A stretch of 64,000 nt of DNA from Flavobacteriaceae bacterium S0862 (GTDB lineage: Bacteria; Bacteroidota; Bacteroidia; Flavobacteriales; Flavobacteriaceae). Under the pieces are notes generated by a model. That model was not told the DNA's origin, searched no databases, and was given only the letters and a program-made list of their open reading frames with translations. The translations under genes and the position numbers were made by a program. The stretch is from contig JALKAW010000005.1 of NCBI GenBank assembly GCA_023015825.1, positions 238,584-302,583 of the forward strand, in the 5' to 3' direction. This document shows positions 32,584 to 39,431 of the stretch, one piece after another (within the stretch, counting starts at the first letter, position 1; each line of letters opens with the position of its first letter).

Positions 32584-33531
32584 ATGGATATATACATTGA
32601 CGAACCCAATTTAGAATCTTTTTTAAATCAAAAGAATAACTCTTTGTATGAAGATGCTTTAAAGCTACTGAAGAGACAATTAGATTTGAGGTTTAATTTT
32701 TCAAAGGATAGATTAAAGGAAAACACAAAGCTTACTCCATTAATTCCAATACTTACTAGCGGGTTAGGAAATACACAAATTACATTTAATAACGATTTCC
32801 CTTCTAGACCCTTAAAATCTAATTCAGCAAATGACTTTGATTCGAATCAATTATCAGCTGTTTATTGGATAAGTGATGATGATTGTAATAAATTAATGGA
32901 TTCTGGATCTGTAATTTTAGGAGAACTAGGTCAAGAATTAAATATTATAAACCAGTTATTTTTTCTTCAAGAAGATTACCTTTTTGAAAAAAAATGGAGA
33001 ATAAACGGAGCAGGATTTAATCAATGGACAGATATTCAAGATTATTCATTACCATTAACGGATATCATAATAGTTGATAATTATATTTTAAGCAGTAAAG
33101 AAATTTTTGCAACTAACTTATTAAGCTATTTGGCTGTTTTAATGACTAAAAGTCAATCAAAGGCTAATGTGGTGGTATATGCCCATCCAGACAGAATTGA
33201 TGGAGACGAAACTGAAATTTTAAAAGAAATAAAAAAGTGTATTAAAGAAGCAACAGGTAAAAAGGGTACAGCGACACTTATTAAAACTAGGAAAGAACAC
33301 GATAGAACAATTTTAACTAATTATAATAGAGTCTATTCAGGAGATACTTTCAATTTTTGGGATAGTGCGGGAAGAAAAATTACAAAAGGTAAGGAGATTA
33401 CCTATTCGAGTAATGCTAGGAGTGATAACCATAAATTATTTAAAGACTTACTCATTGATTTACAAGACATAATCGATAAAAGCCCTGATAATATTTCAGG
33501 AGATAAAGTATCTGGATACTTAAACTTTTAA
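32584..33531 (+). CDS. Partner of the AAA ATPase; possible PLD/MIT_C-like nuclease
   Basis: The ATG at 32584 (MDIYIDEPN, 315 aa) begins one base after the ATPase stop and is preferred over an earlier start that overlaps it. The N-terminal two thirds have no recognised motif. The C-terminal part has ARTI-like KEHDRTILTNYNRVYSGDTF (about residues 238-257), similar to the HxR...G pattern of phospholipase-D-like C-terminal domains (MIT_C type), where 'HDR.I.T/D...' begins the active region. It may be the effector of the ATPase pair. The domain call is tentative. Confidence 0.5.
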   Translation: MDIYIDEPNLESFLNQKNNSLYEDALKLLKRQLDLRFNFSKDRLKENTKLTPLIPILTSGLGNTQITFNNDFPSRPLKSNSANDFDSNQLSAVYWISDDDCNKLMDSGSVILGELGQELNIINQLFFLQEDYLFEKKWRINGAGFNQWTDIQDYSLPLTDIIIVDNYILSSKEIFATNLLSYLAVLMTKSQSKANVVVYAHPDRIDGDETEILKEIKKCIKEATGKKGTATLIKTRKEHDRTILTNYNRVYSGDTFNFWDSAGRKITKGKEITYSSNARSDNHKLFKDLLIDLQDIIDKSPDNISGDKVSGYLNF

Positions 33532-33535
33532 CCTA

Positions 33536-33569
33536 TGCACAACTACTGCACACATTAATAATATATTTG
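33536..33569 (+). promoter_or_regulatory. TGCACA pair and -7-like box upstream of hsdM
   Basis: TGCACA occurs at 33536-33541 and 33547-33552 (11-bp period), followed by TATATTTG at 33562-33569, which matches the Bacteroidota -7 element. No clear -33 box is visible, as expected for an activator-dependent or repressed promoter. It lies 36 bases before hsdM. Confidence 0.4.
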
Positions 33570-33604
33570 CAGAGTCAATAAGATATAAAGACAGTAAAAA
33601 CAAA

Positions 33605-35635
33605 ATGAGCGATAAGAACAATAAAGTAGAAGTAGGATTTATTTGGCAAATCACAGACGATGTATTGCGCGATGCCTTTAAGAAAAATGAAATTGGTGAT
33701 GTGGTATTACCATTTGTGGTATTGCGTCGTTTAGATTGTATTCTAGAACCAGTAAACCAAAAAGTACGTGATGCCTACACTAACTTTAAAGATAAAGTTA
33801 ACGAAGACAAATTAGTACCTATTCTGCGTAAGGCTTCTGGCGGACTTAAATTCTTCAACACCTCAAAACATACCTTACATTCTTTAAAGGATGAACCTCA
33901 ATACATAGAGATTAATTTCAACAACTATCTTAATGGGTTCAATCCTGAAGTACAAGAAATATTAGAGAGTTTTCAATTCGATAAAATTGTAGCACGATTA
34001 ACTAAAAATCGCCTACTTTATGAAATGATCGATGCCATTTGTAAAATCGATTTACACACAAAAGCGATTGATAACCACGGCATGGGTTATGTGTTTGAAG
34101 AACTCATCCGTATTTCAAATGAGCAATCCAACGAAACTGCCGGAGAACATTTCACGCCACGTGATGTTATTGAAATCATGAATACCTTCCTATTCGCAGG
34201 TGAAAAAGAATCACTTACCAAACCCGGAATCATTCGCACCATTTATGATTGTGCCTGTGGTACTGGTGGTATGGTTAATCTTGGAAAAAAATACATCCAA
34301 AATGTAGTTTGTAAAGACAGCGAACACAAACCCACTATAGTAACGTATGGTCAAGAATTGAATGAGCAATCGTATGCTATTGCAAAATCAGAATCCCTAA
34401 TTACCGGTGAAGATGCCAACAACATAAAACTTGGTAATACCTTTAGCGAAGACCGATTCCCAGGTAAGACCTTTCATTATATGATGGCAAATCCGCCTTA
34501 TGGTGTTACTTGGAAAAAAGATAAAAAGTTTATTGAAAACGAAGCTTTAAATCCTGCAGGTCGTTTTTACGCAGGGACTCCTCGAGTAAGCGATGGTCAA
34601 TTACTGTTCTTGCAGCACATGCTTTCTAAAATGGAGCGTGAAGGCTCTCGTATTGGTGTCGTTACCAACGGTTCACCGTTATTTACTGGTAGTGCTGGTA
34701 GTGGCGAAAGCGATATACGTAGATGGATTATAGAAAACGACTGGTTAGAGTGCATCGTTGCCTTACCAAAGGACCTATTTTACAATACGGGTATTAATAC
34801 CTACATCTGGTTTTTAACCAATAAAAAAGAAGACAAACGCAAAGGTAAAATCCAACTCATAGATGGGAATGCCACCGAAACGATTACTGTAAATGGAAAA
34901 GAAAAAGAAAGCCACCTATTCTGCCAACCCAACAAAAAAAGTTTGGGTAACAAACGTAACGAAATCACCAGTGAGCACATTGGGCAGTTACTCGATTTAT
35001 ACACTAGCTTTGAAGAAAGCGAACACAGTAAAATATTCGATAACGAATACTTTGGATACTACCAACTAACAGTGGAGCAACCAGCATTAAACGAAGCAGA
35101 AATTAACGATTTAAAAAATAAATTTGACTGTTTTAAAAACCCTGCATTTAATAATAAAACAGTTAACGAACTACAAAGCTGGTTGGATGATATTGAGCAT
35201 TTTAAGAGAGAAGCAGACATGGGAACAGTGTTCGAGTCTTTTCCTAGAGATCTCGAAGGAAAAATTGTTGGTGATAAAGACGGATTTAATGTAACTGCAA
35301 AATCAGTTTACCAAGATTACACATCTAATTTAAGTAATAAAGACATCAAAGACTTAAAAGATTTTCTAAAAAAAGCACGCAAGCCAGACTCTAAAAAAAG
35401 AGATAACGAAAGTGTGCCCCTTAATGAAGATGTAGCACAGTATTTTAAAAATGAAGTATTGCCACACGTCCCAGAGGCTTGGATAGACTACGACAAAACA
35501 CGTATTGGTTATGAGCTTAACTTTACCAAGTATTTTTACCAGTACAAACCATTGCGTCCTGCAAGTGAAGTAAAAAGTGAAATTGTAGAGCTTGAAAGCA
35601 GTATTACAGACCTTTTAAAAGACCTGATTGCCTAA
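33605..35635 (+). CDS. hsdM: Type I restriction-modification DNA methyltransferase subunit
   Basis: A 676-aa N6-adenine methyltransferase. The helical HsdM N-terminal domain is followed by SAM motif I CACGTGGMVNLG (about residues 217-228) and the catalytic ANPPYGVTWKK (about 295-305). The AGEHFTPRDVIEIM segment is the usual HsdM signature. It methylates the target adenine within the HsdM2S complex. The stop overlaps the hsdS start by one base. The extended C-terminus (about 490-676), with charged helices, is longer than in E. coli HsdM but usual in this branch. Confidence 0.95.
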   Translation: MSDKNNKVEVGFIWQITDDVLRDAFKKNEIGDVVLPFVVLRRLDCILEPVNQKVRDAYTNFKDKVNEDKLVPILRKASGGLKFFNTSKHTLHSLKDEPQYIEINFNNYLNGFNPEVQEILESFQFDKIVARLTKNRLLYEMIDAICKIDLHTKAIDNHGMGYVFEELIRISNEQSNETAGEHFTPRDVIEIMNTFLFAGEKESLTKPGIIRTIYDCACGTGGMVNLGKKYIQNVVCKDSEHKPTIVTYGQELNEQSYAIAKSESLITGEDANNIKLGNTFSEDRFPGKTFHYMMANPPYGVTWKKDKKFIENEALNPAGRFYAGTPRVSDGQLLFLQHMLSKMEREGSRIGVVTNGSPLFTGSAGSGESDIRRWIIENDWLECIVALPKDLFYNTGINTYIWFLTNKKEDKRKGKIQLIDGNATETITVNGKEKESHLFCQPNKKSLGNKRNEITSEHIGQLLDLYTSFEESEHSKIFDNEYFGYYQLTVEQPALNEAEINDLKNKFDCFKNPAFNNKTVNELQSWLDDIEHFKREADMGTVFESFPRDLEGKIVGDKDGFNVTAKSVYQDYTSNLSNKDIKDLKDFLKKARKPDSKKRDNESVPLNEDVAQYFKNEVLPHVPEAWIDYDKTRIGYELNFTKYFYQYKPLRPASEVKSEIVELESSITDLLKDLIA

Positions 35636-36960
35636 TGATAAAGCCATACGAAACATACAAGGAAAGTGGTTTAAAGTGGATTGGAGATATTCCTGACAAA
35701 TGGGATATGGTTTCATTAAAGTATTCAGATGAGACAATTATGGGACAGTCACCAAACTCTGATGATTATTTATTAGAACCTGTTAATAATTCAATTCCTT
35801 TTTTACAAGGGAATGCCGAATTTAATGAACTTAATCCAACACCTAAGTTATGGTGTAATACTGCCAATAAATATTCTGAAATTAATGATATTTTGATTTC
35901 GGTAAGAGCACCAATAGGAGCAATTAATATTTCCAATCAAGTTTACGGTATTGGTAGAGGATTGTGCTCTGTAAGAGCAGTAAATCATACTTTTAAATAT
36001 CTCTATTACTTTCTTACATCGGCAAATGAATATTTAAATGCACAAGGTACAGGGTCAACTTTTACGGCAATCTCAACATCCGTCTTGAGAGAATTGAAGA
36101 TACCAGCAATAACTTTAAAAGAACAAACCCAAATAGCTACCTACCTAGATTATAAAACCGGTTTAATTGATAACATCATTGCTCAAAAAGAAGAGTTGAT
36201 ACAAAAACTCAAAGAGCAACGCCAAGCCATTATTAACGAGGCGGTAACCAAAGGTTTAAACCCAAATACCAAAATGAAAGACTCTGGTATTGAGTGGTTG
36301 GGAGAGATTCCGGAGCATTGGGAGGCAATTAAATTTCGATATAAGTTCGACACCACTAAAGGGTTAACCATAACAAAAGCTAATTTACAAGACGAAGGTA
36401 TACCTTGTGTTAACTATGGTGAAATTCATTCCAAGTATGGTTTTGAAGTAAATCCCGAAGTTCATAATTTAAAATATGTTTCCGAAGAATATGTAGAGAC
36501 AAACAAAGGTTCATTATTATCTAAAGGGGATTTCGTGTTCGCAGATACTTCAGAAGATATTGAAGGAGCAGGTAATTTCACACATTTAAATTCTGATATT
36601 CCAACATTTGCAGGCTATCATACTATTATCGCTAGATTAAATGATAATAGTGACTATAGATTCGTCGCTTATTTCATGGATTCTTCATCATATAGAACTC
36701 AAATACAGAATTTAGTTAAAGGTGTCAAAGTTTATAGTATTACTAATAAAATTTTAAAGGATACTGTTTTGTTTTTTCCACCAGAAGAAGAGCAAAAAGC
36801 TATTGCTCAATTTATAGATGAAAAGGTTAATAAAATATTTGCTTCCAGAGAAAAACTAGAACAATCAATCAAAAAACTAAAAGAGTACCGTCAATCTTTA
36901 ATCAGCGAAGCGGTTACCGGTAAAATAGATATTAGAGACTGGCAAGTGCCTAATAGTTAA
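35635..36960 (+). CDS. hsdS: Type I restriction-modification specificity subunit
   Basis: A 441-aa protein with the two-repeat layout of HsdS. Each half begins with a similar lead (KESGLKWIGDIPDKW near residue 10; KDSGIEWLGEIPEHW near 215) followed by a target-recognition domain. Each ends in a conserved helical spacer (LKEQTQIATYLDYKTGLID; EEEQKAIAQFIDEKVNKIF). The two domains recognise the two halves of a bipartite site, and the recognition sequence cannot be read off. A scrap of another hsdS 3' end lies 500 bases downstream, suggesting past exchange of specificity modules. Confidence 0.94.
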   Translation: MIKPYETYKESGLKWIGDIPDKWDMVSLKYSDETIMGQSPNSDDYLLEPVNNSIPFLQGNAEFNELNPTPKLWCNTANKYSEINDILISVRAPIGAINISNQVYGIGRGLCSVRAVNHTFKYLYYFLTSANEYLNAQGTGSTFTAISTSVLRELKIPAITLKEQTQIATYLDYKTGLIDNIIAQKEELIQKLKEQRQAIINEAVTKGLNPNTKMKDSGIEWLGEIPEHWEAIKFRYKFDTTKGLTITKANLQDEGIPCVNYGEIHSKYGFEVNPEVHNLKYVSEEYVETNKGSLLSKGDFVFADTSEDIEGAGNFTHLNSDIPTFAGYHTIIARLNDNSDYRFVAYFMDSSSYRTQIQNLVKGVKVYSITNKILKDTVLFFPPEEEQKAIAQFIDEKVNKIFASREKLEQSIKKLKEYRQSLISEAVTGKIDIRDWQVPNS

Positions 36961-36967
36961 AAGAACA

Positions 36968-37324
36968 ATGAAATTATACAACTTTGATACCGTATTAACA
37001 TTCGGGCAACACAAGGGAGAAACAGTTGCTGAAGCTCTTAAAAATAACCCGACCTATTTAGAATGGTGCTATGCGCATATTGATGACTTTTATGTTACGG
37101 ATGCTGTTTGGTATGCTATGGACATACATAGAAATTTAGAGGCAGCATTAAAAAGTGGTGGTGTAGATGCTAATGAAGTAAGGAAAGCTATAGCCAACAA
37201 CAAAAAATTACATGAAGAAAAAAGAACCAAATACAAAAAGCATATGATGGATCTTTTTGAAAAAGAGTTGGAGTTACAATTAAAAGGGAACAGCCAAAGT
37301 ATAGAAGAAGACTTACCATTTTAA
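36968..37324 (+). CDS. Small protein with exonuclease-X C-terminal-like domain, copy 1
   Basis: A 118-aa protein whose first 40 residues (VLTFGQHKGETVAEALKNNP, then YLEWCY) match the short FGKYKG...YLxW motif found at the C-terminus of ExoX-like exonucleases and in DUF3820-type proteins. The rest is helical and charged, ending in DLPF. It begins 8 bases after the hsdS stop and resembles the gene at 37536, so the two are tandem paralogues. A DNA-end or substrate-binding accessory role for the restriction system is plausible; no catalytic residues are present. Confidence 0.6.
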   Translation: MKLYNFDTVLTFGQHKGETVAEALKNNPTYLEWCYAHIDDFYVTDAVWYAMDIHRNLEAALKSGGVDANEVRKAIANNKKLHEEKRTKYKKHMMDLFEKELELQLKGNSQSIEEDLPF

Positions 37325-37352
37325 ATAAATAATAACCTAAAGAAACAATACA

Positions 37353-37475
37353 ATGAATTCAGAAAGAACACACATCGAAAAATTAGAAATGCAAAAAGCA
37401 TACTGTGGAGCTTGCCAAGAAGATCCTTGCATGTGCAGTGACCCAGAACAAACCAGTACAGTTACAGACTGGTAA
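37353..37475 (+). CDS. 40-aa Cys-rich small protein
   Basis: An ATG at 37353 opens a 40-codon frame, MNSERTHIEKLEMQKAYCGA followed by CQEDPCMCSDPEQ. It contains CGAC and CMC pairs separated by four residues, suggestive of a small zinc-binding knuckle. The start sits 28 bases after the first ExoX-C-like gene, in a place where operon spacing is otherwise tight. The last codons overlap the hsdS scrap in another frame. Real expression is uncertain; the regular Cys spacing is the main argument. Confidence 0.45.
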   Translation: MNSERTHIEKLEMQKAYCGACQEDPCMCSDPEQTSTVTDW

Positions 37476-37521
37476 AATAGATGTTAAAGAGTTGCAACCT
37501 AAAACACCAAAACTAAAATAA
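37468..37521 (+). pseudogene. Remnant of an hsdS 3' end
   Basis: One frame reads TGKIDVKELQPKTPKLK before a TAA at 37519-37521. TGKIDVR/K is the standard end of HsdS proteins and also occurs in the intact hsdS here (VTGKIDIRDW). There is no open frame upstream, so this is the tail of a lost specificity gene, left after recombination at this spot. Confidence 0.55.
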
Positions 37522-37535
37522 TCAGTTAAGAAAGT

Positions 37536-37910
37536 ATGAAATTATACGATTTAGATACAGTGTTAACATTCGGGCAATACAAGGGAGAAACGGTATTAGA
37601 AATACTTAAAAAAAATAGCTCATACATTACAAACTATTGTTTAAAAGAAAGTGAAGATTTTTACATTACTGACGAAGTTTTAGAGGCATCTATTATCTAT
37701 GGCTATAAAGGGTCTATTGATGCGCATACAGAGGAAGGTAGAAGCGCAGAAGAAGCATTAAATATTTTAATGGATAATAATCCAAATAAAAATTTCTTTG
37801 AAGAAAAAAGAGCGTTCTACAAAGACTATATGTTAAAACGGTATGAACAAGAACTCGAGTCGCAACTATCCGGAAACGGAAACATTATTATAAAACACTC
37901 AATATTTTAA
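37536..37910 (+). CDS. Small protein with exonuclease-X C-terminal-like domain, copy 2
   Basis: A 124-aa paralogue of the gene at 36968. The N-terminus MKLYDLDTVLTFGQYKGETV differs from copy 1 at only a few positions, and the C-terminal EEKRAFYKDYMLKRYEQELE corresponds to KRTKYKKHMMDLFEKELELQ in copy 1. The middle has diverged. It ends in IIIKHSIF rather than the DLPF of copy 1. It is cotranscribed with rmuC, which starts 28 bases later. The tandem pair probably arose by duplication together with the hsdS scar between them. Confidence 0.58.
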   Translation: MKLYDLDTVLTFGQYKGETVLEILKKNSSYITNYCLKESEDFYITDEVLEASIIYGYKGSIDAHTEEGRSAEEALNILMDNNPNKNFFEEKRAFYKDYMLKRYEQELESQLSGNGNIIIKHSIF

Positions 37911-37937
37911 ATAACAACCATCATTTAACTTAAAGGC

Positions 37938-39431
37938 ATGGAAAAGTACATTTATTTAGTAGTAGGTTTTGGAGTTGGCGCTCTAATTATTTACCTATGG
38001 TTAAGACAACAATTTTCTGCTCAAAATGCAACGCTACAAGCGAATGTAAAGCAGGCTAAAGAAGTACAACAAGAGTTGCAAGAAGAAAATGATGTACTAT
38101 CAAATGAAAATGGCACACTTAAAGACAATGAGGCAGACTTAAAAACATCTCTGGCTGAAAAAGTGGTTTCCATTAGTGGTTTAAATAAAGACCTTAACAA
38201 ATTACAATCTAGTTTGGATGAACTCGAACAAGAGTTTAAAGATAAAACCAATAATTACAATGCATTAAATAGCCAATTGGCAACAGCAAATGCAAATAAC
38301 ACAGCTCTAGAAGATAAATTAGCTACCCAAAAAGATGAAATAGAAGCTATGGGTGAAAAGTTTAATACAGAGTTTGAGAACATTGCAGCTAAAATATTAA
38401 AGGATAATACCAAGACTTTTACCGAGCTTAATGAAACTAAAATTAAAGAACTTTTAAATCCACTCGGCCAAAACCTAAAAGATTTTAAGAAAAAGGTAGA
38501 TGACGTTTATAATGAAGAAGCTAGGCAACGTTTTTCTCTTGGTGAAAAAGTTAAAGATTTGGTTGATTTGAGTGAATCTTTGAGAAAAGAAGCACAAAAT
38601 TTAACAACAGCGCTAAAGGCCGATCCTAAAAAACAAGGTAGTTGGGGCGAAATGATTTTAGAACGTATTCTTGAACAATCTGGTTTAGCTAAAGACAGGG
38701 AATATTATTTAGAAAATTATTTAAAGGATGACAATGGCAACTATATGATAAATGACGAAGGTCAAAAAATGCGACCTGACGCGATCATTCAATATCCTGA
38801 TGAACGCAAAGTTATTATTGATGCTAAAGTTTCCATTAACGCTTACATTAGGTATGTAGAAGCCGAAACATCAGAGGAACAAAAATCACATTTAAAGGAA
38901 CATATTGCTGCCATAAAAACCCATATCAATACATTAAGTAATAGAGGTTATGAGAACTTTGAAAAATCTCTCGACTATGTGATGATGTTCATTCCAAATG
39001 AAGCAGCTTTTATGGTAGCTCTTAAGGAAGATGCAAACTTATGGCAATTTGCCTATAAAAAACGAATTGTTATTATAAGTCCAACCAACTTAATAGTCAC
39101 TCTAAAAATTATTGAAGATCTCTGGAAAAGAGAATATCAAAATCAAAACTCAAAGGCCATTGCGGATAGAGGTATGAAATTATATGAAAAATTTGTTGGC
39201 TTTACTGATAATTTCAAAAAGGTAGGGAGACATATTGAATTAGCGGATTCAACTTATAATGCTGCTTTAAAACAACTAGCAGGTGGAAATGACAACCTAG
39301 TTTCTCAAACCCTAAAGATGAAAGCTTTGGGTGTTGACTCCAAAAAGAAATTAGATCCTCTTTTTTTGGAAGGCAATGAAGTTGATACGGATGAAATTCT
39401 TAAATTGAATAATAAAAACTCAGATATATAA
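37938..39431 (+). CDS. rmuC: RmuC-family protein
   Basis: A 497-aa protein with an N-terminal membrane anchor (IYLVVGFGVGALIIYLWL) and a long coiled coil (about residues 30-140). The RmuC domain follows (PKKQGSWGEMILERILEQSG near 235, then RPDAIIQYPDERKVIIDAKV near 275), which has a PD-(D/E)xK-like nuclease fold. E. coli RmuC limits inversions at short repeats. rmuC genes are frequently found inside type I restriction loci, as here between hsdS and hsdR. The hsdR start follows directly on the stop codon. Confidence 0.92.
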   Translation: MEKYIYLVVGFGVGALIIYLWLRQQFSAQNATLQANVKQAKEVQQELQEENDVLSNENGTLKDNEADLKTSLAEKVVSISGLNKDLNKLQSSLDELEQEFKDKTNNYNALNSQLATANANNTALEDKLATQKDEIEAMGEKFNTEFENIAAKILKDNTKTFTELNETKIKELLNPLGQNLKDFKKKVDDVYNEEARQRFSLGEKVKDLVDLSESLRKEAQNLTTALKADPKKQGSWGEMILERILEQSGLAKDREYYLENYLKDDNGNYMINDEGQKMRPDAIIQYPDERKVIIDAKVSINAYIRYVEAETSEEQKSHLKEHIAAIKTHINTLSNRGYENFEKSLDYVMMFIPNEAAFMVALKEDANLWQFAYKKRIVIISPTNLIVTLKIIEDLWKREYQNQNSKAIADRGMKLYEKFVGFTDNFKKVGRHIELADSTYNAALKQLAGGNDNLVSQTLKMKALGVDSKKKLDPLFLEGNEVDTDEILKLNNKNSDI

